A DNA stretch of 64,000 nt from Variovorax sp. CAN15. Lineage in GTDB: Bacteria > Pseudomonadota > Gammaproteobacteria > Burkholderiales > Burkholderiaceae_C. Location of the stretch: NCBI RefSeq assembly GCF_030462475.1, contig NZ_JASMRZ010000005.1, forward strand, positions 62,001 to 126,000. Reading direction: 5' to 3'. How positions within the stretch are numbered: the stretch's first letter is position 1; the number at the start of each line of letters is the position of its first letter. A program made the translations under genes and the position numbers. Under the pieces are notes generated by a model. The model was given only the letters and a program-made list of their open reading frames with translations. It had not been told where the DNA came from and ran no database searches. Positions 23,376-33,065 of the stretch are shown here, one piece after another.

Positions 23376-25259
23376 ATGAACCGTTACCCGGTCTGGAAGT
23401 ACGCGATCATCGTGGTCGTGCTGCTCGTGGGGCTCATCTACGCCCTCCCCAATTTCTTCGGTGAGGCGCCTGCTGTGCAGGTGTCGGCAGCCAAGTCGAC
23501 CGTCAAGATCGACGCGTCGACCCAGGCCAGGGTGGAGGGGCTGCTCAAGGCGGCAGGCCTCACGCCCGACCTGCTGACCCTCGATCCCACCGCGGTGCGG
23601 GTTCGCTTCGCAACCCCTGACGACCAGATCAAGGCGCGCGACACGCTGCAGCAAGCGCTGGTGCCCGACGCGGACGACGCCTCCTACACGGTGGCGCTGA
23701 ACCTCGTGTCGCGCTCGCCCTCGTGGCTGACGGCGCTGCACGCCTTCCCGATGTACCTGGGCCTCGACCTGCGCGGCGGCGTCGACTTCCTGCTGCAGGT
23801 CGACATGCGAGGCGTGCTCGACAAGAAGGCCGAGTCCTTCGCCGGCGACATCCGCACGGGCCTGCGCGAGAAGAAGGTGCGCGGCAGCGCCGTGAACCGC
23901 AATGGCCAGACCGTCGAGATCACGCTGCGCGATGCCGACAGCGTCGATATCGCCCGGCGCCTGATCCAGGACCAGATGCCCGACCTGAGCACCGTCGAGA
24001 CCCAGCAGGGCAGCGAATGGCGCATCGTGGCCAGCATCAAGCCCGAGGCCGCGCGCCGCTTCCAGGACGCGGCGCTCAAGCAGAACGTGACCACGCTGCA
24101 CAACCGGATCAACGAACTCGGCGTGGCCGAGCCCGTGATCCAGCAGCAGGGCATCGACCGCATCGTCGTGCAGCTGCCCGGCATGCAGGACCCGGCCCAG
24201 GCCAAGCGCATCATCGGCCGCACCGCCACGCTCGAGATGCGCCTGGTGGACGAAAGCGCCGAGGGCCGCGCCGCCGAACTGAGCGGCGGCCCCGTGCCCT
24301 TCGGCTCGGAGAAATTCCTCGACCGCCAGGGCCGTCCGGTGATCGTGAAGAAGCAGGTGCTCGTCACCGGCGAGAACCTCACCGACGCGCAGCCCGGCTT
24401 CGACCAGCAGAGCAATCAGCCCAAGGTCGACCTGACCATGGACTCCAAGGGCGGCACCATCATGCGTGACGTCAGCCGCGAGAACTACAAGAAGCGCATG
24501 GCCATGCTGATCTTCGAGAAGGGCAAGGGCGAAGTGCTCACGGCTCCCTCGATCAACGGCGAGCTTGGCAACCGCTTCCAGATCTCCGGCTCGATGAGCG
24601 TGGCGGAGGCCAACGACCTCGCGCTGCTGCTGCGCGCCGGCTCGCTGGCCGCGCCGATGGAAATCATCCAGGAGCGCACCATCGGCCCGACGCAGGGCGC
24701 CGAGAACATCAAGAAGGGCTTCGACAGCGTGATGTACGGCTTCGCCGCGATCATGGTGTTCATGTGCATCTACTACGCGCTGTTCGGCCTGTTCTCGTCG
24801 ATCGCGCTGGCCGTCAACCTGCTGCTGCTGGTGGCCATTCTTTCCATCCTGCAGGCCACGCTCACGCTGCCGGGCATCGCGGCCATGGCGCTGGCCATCG
24901 GCGTGGCCATCGACTCCAACGTGCTGATCAACGAGCGGGTGCGCGAGGAACTGCGCAACGGGGCGTCGCCGCAGGCGGCGATCCACGCGGGCTACGAACG
25001 CGCCTGGGGCACGATCCTGGACTCCAACGTGACCACGCTGATCGCGGGTATCGCGCTGCTGGCCTTCGGCTCGGGCCCGGTGCGCGGCTTCGCGGTGGTG
25101 CACTGCATCGGCATCGTCACCTCGATGTTCTCGGCGGTGTTCTTCTCGCGCGGTCTCGTCAACTTCTGGTACGGCCAGAAGAAGAAGCTCAAGTCGGTTT
25201 CCATCGGCACGGTGTGGCGCCCCTCGACCGACGGTACGGCCGTGGCCGAAACCAAGTAA
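23376..25259 (+). CDS. secD: Protein translocase subunit SecD
   Basis: A 627-residue RND-like membrane protein that uses proton motive force to finish protein export. The first membrane segment is WKYAIIVVVLLVGLIYALPN; D1 signature GLDLRGGVDFLLQVD; a large periplasmic P1 domain; then five further membrane segments from about residue 450, with AMALAIGVAIDSNVLINERVREEL (part: IGVAIDSNVLINERVREE) and a GRE-type loop. ATG 23376 begins MNRYPVWKY, the usual SecD start. secF follows after 24 bp. Confidence 0.95.
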   Translation: MNRYPVWKYAIIVVVLLVGLIYALPNFFGEAPAVQVSAAKSTVKIDASTQARVEGLLKAAGLTPDLLTLDPTAVRVRFATPDDQIKARDTLQQALVPDADDASYTVALNLVSRSPSWLTALHAFPMYLGLDLRGGVDFLLQVDMRGVLDKKAESFAGDIRTGLREKKVRGSAVNRNGQTVEITLRDADSVDIARRLIQDQMPDLSTVETQQGSEWRIVASIKPEAARRFQDAALKQNVTTLHNRINELGVAEPVIQQQGIDRIVVQLPGMQDPAQAKRIIGRTATLEMRLVDESAEGRAAELSGGPVPFGSEKFLDRQGRPVIVKKQVLVTGENLTDAQPGFDQQSNQPKVDLTMDSKGGTIMRDVSRENYKKRMAMLIFEKGKGEVLTAPSINGELGNRFQISGSMSVAEANDLALLLRAGSLAAPMEIIQERTIGPTQGAENIKKGFDSVMYGFAAIMVFMCIYYALFGLFSSIALAVNLLLLVAILSILQATLTLPGIAAMALAIGVAIDSNVLINERVREELRNGASPQAAIHAGYERAWGTILDSNVTTLIAGIALLAFGSGPVRGFAVVHCIGIVTSMFSAVFFSRGLVNFWYGQKKKLKSVSIGTVWRPSTDGTAVAETK

Positions 25260-25283
25260 GACGCAGAAGAAAGACGCACAGCC

Positions 25284-26237
25284 ATGGAATTCTTCCGCAT
25301 CCACAAGACCATCCCGTTCATGCGCCACGCGCTGGTGCTGAACATCGTTTCCGTCGTCACCTTCCTGCTGGCGGTGTTCTTCCTTTTCCACCGCGGGCTG
25401 CACCTGTCGGTGGAGTTCACCGGCGGCACGGTGATGGAAGTCGCCTACAACCAGTCGGCCGACGTCGGCAAGGTCCGCGAAATCGTCGGCAAGCTGGGCT
25501 ACACCGAAGTGCAGGTGCAGAGCTTCGGCAAGTCGGTGCAGATCCGCCTGCCGGTGAAGAAGGGCGCGACCTCCGCCCAGCAGAGCGCCGAGGTGATGGA
25601 CTCGCTGAAGGCCGCCGACCCGTCGGTCGAGCTGCGCAGCAACGAATTCGTCGGCCCGCAGGTCGGCGACGAGCTCACCACCAACGGCCTGAAGGCGCTG
25701 GGCATGGTGGTCGTCGGCATCATGATCTACCTGGCGCTGCGCTTCGAATGGAAGTTCGCGCTGGCGACCGTGCTGGCGAACCTGCACGACGTGGTGATCA
25801 TCCTGGGCTTCTTCGCCTTCTTCCAGTGGGAGTTCTCGCTGGCGGTGCTGGCGGCGGTGCTTGCGGTGCTGGGCTATTCGGTGAACGAGTCGGTCGTGAT
25901 CTTCGACCGCATCCGCGAGAACTTCCGCCGCTACCGCAAGATGTCGACCGTCGAGATCATCGACAACGCGATCACCTCGACCATCAGCCGGACCATCATC
26001 ACCCACGGTTCCACCCAGCTGGTGGTGCTGTCGATGTTCTTCTTCGGCGGCCCGACGCTGCACTACTTCGCTCTGGCGCTGACCATCGGCATCTGCTTCG
26101 GCATCTATTCGTCGGCCTTCGTGGCGGCGGCCATCGCCATGTGGCTCGGCGTGAAGCGCGAGGATCTGGTCAAGGGCGGCCCGACCAAGCGCGACGGCGG
26201 CTCCGGGGACGACCCGAATGCCGGCGCTGTCGTCTGA
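25284..26237 (+). CDS. secF: Protein translocase subunit SecF
   Basis: A 317-residue partner of SecD. Signature VEFTGGTVMEVAY near residues 45-57, a short periplasmic domain, then membrane segments with LGYSVNESVVIFDRIRENFR (20 residues) and TISRTIITHGSTQL, the conserved SecF motifs. ATG 25284 begins MEFFRIHKTIPFM. The C-terminus is a short hydrophilic tail. No clear terminator follows; a CCGCAC-TT-GTGCGG hairpin at 26318-26331 lies before the next gene. Confidence 0.95.
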   Translation: MEFFRIHKTIPFMRHALVLNIVSVVTFLLAVFFLFHRGLHLSVEFTGGTVMEVAYNQSADVGKVREIVGKLGYTEVQVQSFGKSVQIRLPVKKGATSAQQSAEVMDSLKAADPSVELRSNEFVGPQVGDELTTNGLKALGMVVVGIMIYLALRFEWKFALATVLANLHDVVIILGFFAFFQWEFSLAVLAAVLAVLGYSVNESVVIFDRIRENFRRYRKMSTVEIIDNAITSTISRTIITHGSTQLVVLSMFFFGGPTLHYFALALTIGICFGIYSSAFVAAAIAMWLGVKREDLVKGGPTKRDGGSGDDPNAGAVV

Positions 26238-26317
26238 CGGATACTCCAGGGTTCGGCAATCCAGGGCTGCGGCGGCGCAAACCGGCGTCGCGGCTCGCAT
26301 GCAACGCCGGGCAATCT

Positions 26318-26331
26318 CCGCACTTGTGCGG
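26318..26331 (+). other. Small hairpin between secF and the DUF1631 gene
   Basis: CCGCAC and GTGCGG arms with a two-base TT gap, no T-run. It lies in the 162-bp gap between secF and the next gene. Possibly a weak attenuator, possibly chance in GC-rich DNA. Confidence 0.25.
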
Positions 26332-26399
26332 CAGCCCGTCCCGATGCAAGCTCCGGTTGTCGCCGACGAACCGACCACCCTGGCCCTTCCGACCTTTCA

Positions 26400-28826
26400 A
26401 TGAGCATTGCGCGGTCCGCTTCTTCCCTGCAGCTCGCACGCGAGACGCGTGAGCGTTTCGTATCGGCCACGGAAGGCGCGATCGCCCCGCTGGCACGCGC
26501 GATCCGGGACAGGTTGACGGCGATGGCGTCCGAGGCCGGCACCGCCCGCGCCATGCAGGAGAACCGCGACGACTTCGTCGCCTTCCAGGGGCAGGCCACC
26601 CATTGGGTCAGCCTCAGCCAGGCCGGCTGGCGCAAGGCGCTGGCCGCCAGCTCTGGCAGCGCGGGCACCCTGCCCTCGGCGCTGCGGCTCGAACTGATCG
26701 GCGACGAGGTGGTGGAAAGCAACATCCTCTCCTCGCGCCTCGCGCAGCTCATCCACGACAAGGCCAGCTTCGAGCTCAGCGACCTGCGCCTGCGCATCCA
26801 GCACCTCGAAGGCACGACCGAGCTCGATGCCAAGGACGTGCTCAAGCCCGAGACGCTGGCCAAGCTGCTGGTCGAGCAATGGCTCGCGGCCGGGCTGAGT
26901 CGTGGCCTCTGGACCCGTGTGCAGGACACGGTGCAGCAGGGGCTGGTCGATGTGATCGTCAAGGCCTACGAGAGCGCCAACGCCTATCTGATCGCCAACG
27001 GCGTGATGCAGGAGATCGATCTCAAGAGCTTCGTACGGCGCACGGGCAATGCGGGCGGCGGAAGCGGTGGCGGCAGCGGCGGATCGGGCGCCGCGCCTAT
27101 GGACAGCGGCATGTCCGGCATCCACCATCCATCGCAGGTCCCGGGCCGGGGCGTGGAGCGGCCCGGCTTCGGATTCGAAGGCCAGCAGCTTTCCGTGCCG
27201 TCCACGGTGGCTTCCACCACAATTACCGGCGGCTCGCCGCTGATGATCGCGCGGCAGCGCGCGCAGACCGCTCTGCTGAGCCTCAAGCGCTTCGTGACCG
27301 CCCGCATCGGCGGCGACCCGGGGGCCGCTGGCGGCGCATTCCAGGCGGGCGGCACGGAAGGACGCGCCACGACGAGCCCCGGCAGCCAGGCTGGCGGCGG
27401 TGGAGGTGCCAGCCCGGCGCCGCGCGCGTTCTCCAGGACATTCGCCGGTGCCATCGCTGAAGCCGAGGCCGCGTACCGGATGGCCGCTACCCAATACATG
27501 GAAGGCGCGGCCGAACAGGCCACGCTGATGCAGCAGACGGCCGTCGACCTGCGCCGGCGCACGGCAGAACTCAAGAAGCGCGCTCCAACCACGGCAGACA
27601 AGGCCACCGTCGAGATCGTCGCGCTGATGTTCCAGGCCATCCTGGCCGAGGAGCGCATTCCGTTTTCGGCGCGCGTGTGGTTCGCGCGCCTGCAGATGCC
27701 GGTGCTGCGCGTGGCCATCGCCGAGCCCGAATTCTTCGGAACCCTGCAGCACCCCGCGCGCATGCTGATCGACCGCATGGGCTCGTGCGTGATGGGCTTC
27801 GATGCGGCCGCCATCAGCGGCAGCGCGCTCGAAGGCGAGATCCGCCGCGTGGTGCAGGTCATCGAGCAATACCCCGAGACCGGCCAGCGCGTGTTCAAGC
27901 TGGTGTTCGACGAGTTCGTCGCCTTCCTCAACCGCTACCTGACGCAGAGCGACACCACGCAGCGCGTGATGAGCGTGGCGCAGCAGGTCGAGCAGAAGGA
28001 GACGATGGCGATCCAGTACACCATCGAGCTGCGCAAGATGTTGAACGACATGCCGGTGCGCGACGAGATCCGGGAGTTCCTCTTCAAGATCTGGGCCGAG
28101 GTGCTGGCCATCGCCGCGCTGCGCTACGGCGCGCAGGGCGAGCAGACCGTGATGCTCAAGCGCGTGGCTTCCGATCTGGTGTGGGCCGCGAGCGCCAAGC
28201 CCAACCGCACCGACCGCGCCCGCGTCATCCAGGACCTGCCGCAGCTGCTGCAGCGCCTGCGCCAGGGCATGGCGCTGCTGGGCATCGTCGACGAGCCGCA
28301 GGAAGCGCATATCAAGGCCATCGGCGCCACGCTGTCCGACGCCTTCCTGTCGAAGACCGAGGCGATCCCGCAGGCCAAGATCGAGGCAATGGCCGAGCGG
28401 CTGGCGCACCTGGAAGACTTCGTGAGCGACGTTGGCGGCACCGCCGACCTGCCGCTGGACGCACACAGCATCGAGCTGCTGCTGGGCGTGGACGCGGCAT
28501 CGATCGAGGTCATTCCCGACACGGCCGGCGCCAAGGTGCCCGAGGACATGGTCGCCTGGGCGCAGGAACTGCAGGTGGGCAACTGGTTCATGCTCGATCA
28601 CAACGACCGCGTGAGCCAGGTGCAGTTCGTCTGGCGCAGCGATCGAAAGCAACTGCACCTGTTCGCATCGGGAGATGGCCACAGCTTCCTGATCCAGGCC
28701 GGTCGGCTGGCGGCCTATCTGCAGGCCGGCCTGCTGGTGCCGGCGGAAGAGGAAACGCTCACGGTGCGCGCCACGCGCGAAGCGCTGGCGAAGCTCGATG
28801 CCAATCCCGAGCGCCTTCTGAACTAG
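26400..28826 (+). CDS. DUF1631 family protein
   Basis: An 808-residue protein of DUF1631, a family common in beta- and gammaproteobacteria and without a firmly established function that I know of. Visible order: an N-terminal helical part (about 1-220), a Gly/Ser-rich linker near 220-240 (GGGSGGGSGGSG), a second low-complexity linker near 325-350, a long helical part (FRVAIAEPEFF-like and AARMLIDRMG context: LQHPARMLIDRMG), and a C-terminal beta-rich part (VGNWFMLDHNDRVSQVQFVW, 20 residues) that resembles a PilZ-like barrel. No catalytic motif stands out. It could be a c-di-GMP-linked regulator, which is inference only. Confidence 0.8.
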   Translation: MSIARSASSLQLARETRERFVSATEGAIAPLARAIRDRLTAMASEAGTARAMQENRDDFVAFQGQATHWVSLSQAGWRKALAASSGSAGTLPSALRLELIGDEVVESNILSSRLAQLIHDKASFELSDLRLRIQHLEGTTELDAKDVLKPETLAKLLVEQWLAAGLSRGLWTRVQDTVQQGLVDVIVKAYESANAYLIANGVMQEIDLKSFVRRTGNAGGGSGGGSGGSGAAPMDSGMSGIHHPSQVPGRGVERPGFGFEGQQLSVPSTVASTTITGGSPLMIARQRAQTALLSLKRFVTARIGGDPGAAGGAFQAGGTEGRATTSPGSQAGGGGGASPAPRAFSRTFAGAIAEAEAAYRMAATQYMEGAAEQATLMQQTAVDLRRRTAELKKRAPTTADKATVEIVALMFQAILAEERIPFSARVWFARLQMPVLRVAIAEPEFFGTLQHPARMLIDRMGSCVMGFDAAAISGSALEGEIRRVVQVIEQYPETGQRVFKLVFDEFVAFLNRYLTQSDTTQRVMSVAQQVEQKETMAIQYTIELRKMLNDMPVRDEIREFLFKIWAEVLAIAALRYGAQGEQTVMLKRVASDLVWAASAKPNRTDRARVIQDLPQLLQRLRQGMALLGIVDEPQEAHIKAIGATLSDAFLSKTEAIPQAKIEAMAERLAHLEDFVSDVGGTADLPLDAHSIELLLGVDAASIEVIPDTAGAKVPEDMVAWAQELQVGNWFMLDHNDRVSQVQFVWRSDRKQLHLFASGDGHSFLIQAGRLAAYLQAGLLVPAEEETLTVRATREALAKLDANPERLLN

Positions 28827-28899
28827 CTGGCCGGGCCTCTGGTGTTGCCCCCGGTAGGGGGTTGGCGCAGCGGATACGCAGTGCCGCGCAGCCTGGGGG
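28827..28899 (-). repeat. Intergenic hairpin repeat, copy 5 (reverse, truncated)
   Basis: A 73-bp reverse copy lacking the outer GGTGTTCC...GGAACACC arm on its left side; it begins directly at the DUF1631 stop codon with CTGGCCGGGCC. The CCCCCGGTAGGGGG hairpin remains, and the conserved block has drifted (GCGGATACGCAGTGCCGCGC). It fills the space between convergent genes. Confidence 0.75.
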
Positions 28900-28904
28900 C
28901 GGGC

Positions 28905-29426
28905 CTAATGCGCCGTGCGGCCTTCGCGGCTCTCGCACAGTTCATCGAGCACCAATGCATCGGGCTCGATGCCGGTGCTCCAGTGCACCATCAGAACGAT
29001 GATCTTCAACTCGTCGAGCGCGACCGGATCGCCCGGCGCGGCCATCGCGCGCTCGATGACGATCTCGCGCAGCCCGCAAGGCAGCACGTTCGACGATTCG
29101 AGAAAGCGGATGAAACCGAGGCACTCGGCACCGAGGTGGTCCTGCTCGGCCTGTGAGTAGATGCGCATCGCGTTGTCCGACTGCGGCAGCGCCGCCTCGG
29201 GCCTGCCCCTGAGAACCACGGTGGCGCTGGCCTCGTCGTTGTCAGGGCTGTGTTCGATCTGCAGGCCTTGCGTTGCAAGGCTGAGGCCGTCGAGCCAGTG
29301 AAGGGCTTCGCGGATCTCCTCTGCCTCGAAGCCATGTGCACTGAGCTTGCGGCCCAGCTGCTCGGGTTCGGGGCAGGCGTCGCCGCGCCAGTAGTTTTCG
29401 TAGACAAAAACAAGCACTTCGAACAT
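28905..29426 (-). CDS. smg: Smg/DUF494 family protein
   Basis: A 173-residue Smg (DUF494) protein, found next to dprA and topA in many proteobacteria; molecular role unknown. Typical features are FEVLVFVYENYW at the N-terminus and LGFIRFLESSNVLPCGLREIVIERAMA (part: VLPCGLREIVIERAM) near residue 115. ATG 29426 starts at the canonical MFEVLVFVYENYW; an upstream in-frame ATG at 29690 would overlap dprA. topA, the usual next gene, is not here; repeat copy 5 and a DUF1631 gene occupy the position. Confidence 0.9.
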   Translation of the reverse strand: MFEVLVFVYENYWRGDACPEPEQLGRKLSAHGFEAEEIREALHWLDGLSLATQGLQIEHSPDNDEASATVVLRGRPEAALPQSDNAMRIYSQAEQDHLGAECLGFIRFLESSNVLPCGLREIVIERAMAAPGDPVALDELKIIVLMVHWSTGIEPDALVLDELCESREGRTAH

Positions 29427-29460
29427 GGGCCCAATATAGCCGACGTTCGTGCAATGCCGA

Positions 29461-30615
29461 CTAGGTGGATGCCACTCGTTGGAAGAGACCACCGGGCAAT
29501 CGTGAGACATGCCCGTCCAGCTCGAGTTCGAGCATCTTCGCCTGCAGCGCGGCCGCGCCCCAGCCGGTGCGCGCGCCGAGGGCATCGAGGCTTGCCGGCT
29601 CGAAGCCGAGGGCCTCCAGCAGCGGATCTTCCGGCGATGAAGATGCAGCCATGTTCGTCGCGCTGCCGGAGGCCGGAGAAGCCGCGGCAATGCGCGGAGC
29701 CTGAAGCGGCGGCAACTCTTCGAGGATGTCGTTCACCGATTCCACGAGCTTCGCGCCCTGCCGGATCAGCGCATGGCAGCCGCGCGATTGCGGCGAATGG
29801 ATCGAGCCCGGTATCGCGAACACTTCCTTGCCCTGCTCCGAGGTGAGCCGCGCGGTGATCAGCGAGCCGGATTGCAGCGCGGCCTCGACCACCAGCGTGC
29901 CGCGTGCCAGTCCGGCGATGAGGCGGTTGCGCTTCGGAAAATTCTGCGTGAGCGGCGGCGTGCCCAACGGCAGCTCGCTCACGATCAGCCCTTGCAACGT
30001 GATGCGGTGGGCAAGGTCACGGTGCCGCGCAGGGTAGACGCGGTCGAGCCCGGTGCCCACCACGGCCACCGTCGCGAGCCGGGAGGCATCGCCTGCGGCA
30101 TCGAGCGCGCCCTGGTGCGCTGCGCCATCCACGCCCAGCGCCAGCCCCGACACCACGGGCAGCCCTGCTTCGCCGAGCGCCCGCCCGAAGCTGCGCGCGT
30201 TCGTGGCACCCTGCGGCGTCGGGTTGCGGCTGCCCACGACGGCGATGCTGTGGCCCAGCTGCGTGAGGTCGAAGCCGGCGGCTCCCAGCACGTAGAGCAT
30301 CAGCGGCGGGTCGGCCATTTCGAGCAGGGAGTCCGGGTAGCCGGCGTCACCGAGCGTGACGACGCGGCGCGAGACCTTGTCGTCGCCCGCCTGCAGCCAT
30401 TGCCAGGTCAGGTCGATCTGCGCCTGCAGGCCGGTCGGCGGCTGCAGCAGCGCTTCGGCCTGCGCATGCGAGACGATCTCGCGCAGCGCGGCATCGGGCC
30501 GCGTGAAGATCTGCTCGGGCAGCCCGAAGGCCGCGAGCAGACGGCGCGCGGCACCGTCGCCGATGCCGGGCGTCAGCGAAAGCCGCAGCCAGCCTGCGAG
30601 TTCTGCGCGTTCCAA
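29461..30615 (-). CDS. dprA: DNA processing protein DprA
   Basis: A 384-residue DprA/Smf protein, which loads RecA onto incoming single-stranded DNA during transformation. An N-terminal SAM-like region (LSLTPGIGDGAARRLLAAFG, 20 residues) is followed by the Rossmann-like core: AVVGSRNPTPQG, VVSGLALGVDGAAHQGAL, VGTGLDRVYPARHRDLA and FPKRNRLIAGLARG. The C-terminal winged-helix DML1-like domain is near 320-384 (LGFEPASLDALGARTGW). Same-strand with smg (34 bp) and the LysM gene, the usual betaproteobacterial order. Confidence 0.95.
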   Translation of the reverse strand: MERAELAGWLRLSLTPGIGDGAARRLLAAFGLPEQIFTRPDAALREIVSHAQAEALLQPPTGLQAQIDLTWQWLQAGDDKVSRRVVTLGDAGYPDSLLEMADPPLMLYVLGAAGFDLTQLGHSIAVVGSRNPTPQGATNARSFGRALGEAGLPVVSGLALGVDGAAHQGALDAAGDASRLATVAVVGTGLDRVYPARHRDLAHRITLQGLIVSELPLGTPPLTQNFPKRNRLIAGLARGTLVVEAALQSGSLITARLTSEQGKEVFAIPGSIHSPQSRGCHALIRQGAKLVESVNDILEELPPLQAPRIAAASPASGSATNMAASSSPEDPLLEALGFEPASLDALGARTGWGAAALQAKMLELELDGHVSRLPGGLFQRVAST

Positions 30616-30649
30616 TCGAGTGTGCGAGAAGAAAGGCCGGGGCCGCGGG

Positions 30650-31867
30650 TCAGGGATTGACGAGGAAGTCGCCGGCGCGCGGAGTGTCGTTGATTTCGAG
30701 CACCAGCGCGTACGAAACCTTCTCGAAGGTGCGGAACACCATCAGCAGGCCGATGCGCTCGTTGGGCAGCTTGATGGTTTCCTTGCGCGCGCCGGTGCGG
30801 TCGAGGATGGTCTCGCCGTTCTTCAGGATCGCCAGCACGTGGCCGTTGTCGATACCGTCGCGCGTGCCCTTGTTGATGGCCACCACCTGGTTCTGCGCCG
30901 CGAACTGCACCGCGTTGCCGTAGACCGAGATGATGCGGCCCTCGACCTGAGTCGACGGCGCGCGCGGCACGTAGCTCAGCAGCTGGCGCGGGGGCTCCGG
31001 CAGCAGTCGGTCGCCGGCGCGCATCTCCTCGCGCGAGGCGATGATGTCGATGCTGGCGGGCACGACGGTGATGACGTCCTTGTCCTCGACCGTCTCGACG
31101 GTGGTCGATTCGCCGCGCTGCAGACGCGCCTTGCCCAGGTACTGCGCCTCGTACCCGAGGATTTCGCCCGTGCCAGGGTCCTTCAGCGGCGTGGCGCTGC
31201 GGAAGACGCGGAAGTTCTGCACCGGGCCCGGCACCTCGACCAGCGGCGCCTCGGCGGTGCCGCGGGCATAGGCCCGGTCGCCGCGGGACAGCAGCACGCG
31301 GCTGTCGTTGCCGGCCACGATGCGCGGTGCGGCTTCGAGCGTGCCCGCGTCCACCACGATGGGTTCGCTCAGGAAGGGCTCGATGACGCTCGGGTTGAGC
31401 GTGGGCAGCGCCATGCCGGCCAGTGAGTCGAAACGGGTGCGCGGTGACAGCTTGATGGTTCCGCCGTCGCCGCTGGTGCCGCCGCGGCGGGTGATCAGGC
31501 GGGCGCGGCCGCCCGTCTTGTCCAGGTAGAGCACCTGGCCGGGATAGATCCGGTGCGGGTTGGCGATTTCATTGATGTTCATGCCCCACAACTCCGGCCA
31601 GCGCCACGGGCGCAGCAGGTAGAGGCGGGAGATGGCCCAGAGCGTGTCGCCCGGCTTCACGGTGTATTCGTCGGGCGCATTGGGCGCCAGTTCGCTCAGC
31701 GGCACGCCGGCCTGGGCGGTCTGCTGGGCGGTGGCGCGCTGCTGCGGCGTGATGGGGTAGTTCTGGGCCCAGGCCGTCGTGGCGCCGCAACTGCCGATCA
31801 CCGCCAGGGCTGTCAGCGTGGCAAGGAAAGAAGGGCGCTGGCGGTCGGTGAGTCTGAGCTTTTTCAT
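30650..31867 (-). CDS. LysM peptidoglycan-binding domain protein, exported
   Basis: A 405-residue secreted protein. Signal peptide MKKLRLTDRQRPSFLATLTA with cleavage after TTAWA. One LysM domain at about residues 68-115 (YTVKPGDTLWAISRLYLL through NPHRIYPGQVLYL). The remaining part is a beta-rich region also found in the TPR/LysM proteins located upstream of dprA in Burkholderiales. ATG 31867 gives the signal peptide; a 47-residue upstream extension does not look like coding sequence. It is divergent from def. A cell-envelope role is likely. Confidence 0.87.
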   Translation of the reverse strand: MKKLRLTDRQRPSFLATLTALAVIGSCGATTAWAQNYPITPQQRATAQQTAQAGVPLSELAPNAPDEYTVKPGDTLWAISRLYLLRPWRWPELWGMNINEIANPHRIYPGQVLYLDKTGGRARLITRRGGTSGDGGTIKLSPRTRFDSLAGMALPTLNPSVIEPFLSEPIVVDAGTLEAAPRIVAGNDSRVLLSRGDRAYARGTAEAPLVEVPGPVQNFRVFRSATPLKDPGTGEILGYEAQYLGKARLQRGESTTVETVEDKDVITVVPASIDIIASREEMRAGDRLLPEPPRQLLSYVPRAPSTQVEGRIISVYGNAVQFAAQNQVVAINKGTRDGIDNGHVLAILKNGETILDRTGARKETIKLPNERIGLLMVFRTFEKVSYALVLEINDTPRAGDFLVNP

Positions 31868-32025
31868 GTCTGATGGGTGAGCGCGCGACGTATCGCTGCG
31901 CATACGAATCTCACAATTTGCTACGAATTCTGCGCTGAAGCCCTTGAGAGGGCAACGTTTTCGGGCTACGGAGCCGCGTGTCGTCGCGGAATTGGCGAAA
32001 ATAGCCACAACTTTCCCTCGATTTC

Positions 32026-32544
32026 ATGGCCAAACGAAACATTCTGAGTTACCCGGACAAGCGCCTGCACACCGTGGCCAAGCCGGTGCAGGGCGTCGAC
32101 GCGCGCATCAAGACTCTGGTAGCCGACATGCTGGAAACCATGTACGACGCCAACGGCATCGGCCTTGCCGCGACCCAGATCGACGTGCACGAGCGCCTCG
32201 TCGTCATCGACGTGTCCGAAGAGCGTAACCAGCCGATCGTGCTGATCAACCCCGAGATCATCTGGGCCAGCGAGGAAAAGGTCCTGAACGAGGAAGGCTG
32301 CCTCTCGGTGCCCGGCATCTACGACGGCGTGATGCGTTCCACCTCGGTGAAGGTGCAGGCGCTCGACGAGGACGGCGAGACGCGCACCATCGAAGCCGAA
32401 GGCCTGCTGGCCGTGTGCATCCAGCACGAACTCGACCACCTGCTGGGCAAGGTGTTCGTCGAATACCTCTCTCCCCTGAAGCGCAACCGCATCAAGAGCA
32501 AGCTGCTGAAGCAGCAGCGCGAAGAGATGCGGGAGCGGGCTTGA
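32026..32544 (+). CDS. def: Peptide deformylase
   Basis: A 172-residue peptide deformylase that removes the formyl group from nascent proteins. The three motifs are complete: GIGLAATQ (44-51), EGCLSVP (metal ligand C92) and QHELDH (H134 and H138 ligands, E135 catalytic). Located just before a lipoprotein gene and fmt, the usual def-fmt pairing: Fmt adds the formyl group that Def removes. ATG 32026 begins [10 protein letters not shown], the family start. Confidence 0.97.
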   Translation: MAKRNILSYPDKRLHTVAKPVQGVDARIKTLVADMLETMYDANGIGLAATQIDVHERLVVIDVSEERNQPIVLINPEIIWASEEKVLNEEGCLSVPGIYDGVMRSTSVKVQALDEDGETRTIEAEGLLAVCIQHELDHLLGKVFVEYLSPLKRNRIKSKLLKQQREEMRERA

Positions 32545-32549
32545 TCCCC

Positions 32550-33065
32550 ATGAACGCGGGCCGGCGCTCCAGATCCCTCGCCGCACTGGCGCTCGCCGCC
32601 GCTGCGGGCCTGGGGCTCCTGGCCGGCTGCGCCAGCGAACCGACCCGCATCCAGCCCGGCACCTCGGCTGCCGAAACCATCCAGCGCCTGGGCGCGCCCA
32701 CCGGCCGCTACCCGCTCAACGGCGGCGGCGAGCGGCTGCAGTACTCGCGCATGCCGGCCGGCTTCGAGGTGATCGATATCGACATGGACGCCTCGGGCAA
32801 GGTGGTTTCGGTGACGCAGGTGCTCAGCGAGGCGCGCTTCGGCCAGGACATCAAGGTCAACCAGTGGCGCCAGAACGACGTGATGGCCTTCTACGGCCGG
32901 CCCTATGAGATCACCCGCGTCAGTTCCTTCGACGGCGCCGTCTGGACCTGGCGCTACAAGGCCGTGAACGAGCGCCGCATGCTGTACATCTACATCGATC
33001 CGACCGACGTGGTCCGGCGCTATCACACGGGGGACGATCTCGAGCTCGATCGGATCCGGGATTGA
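32550..33065 (+). CDS. BamE/SmpA-like lipoprotein
   Basis: A 171-residue predicted lipoprotein. A basic N-terminus and hydrophobic segment end in the lipobox LLAGC, so Cys27 would be acylated. The mature part has the pattern of BamE/SmpA/OmlA-type domains: [18 protein letters not shown], then paired strands ([23 protein letters not shown]). Whether it works in outer-membrane protein assembly is not shown by sequence. It starts 5 bp after def and its stop overlaps the fmt start as TTGA. Confidence 0.75.
   Translation: MNAGRRSRSLAALALAAAAGLGLLAGCASEPTRIQPGTSAAETIQRLGAPTGRYPLNGGGERLQYSRMPAGFEVIDIDMDASGKVVSVTQVLSEARFGQDIKVNQWRQNDVMAFYGRPYEITRVSSFDGAVWTWRYKAVNERRMLYIYIDPTDVVRRYHTGDDLELDRIRD

Noticed and set aside
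23340-26378. 1012-residue antisense open frame across secD and secF
   Set aside because: Shadow of the SecD and SecF genes; low-complexity composition and no ribosome binding site.
26397-28682. 761-residue antisense frame over the DUF1631 gene
   Set aside because: GC-skew artefact; the plus-strand frame has family-typical sequence.
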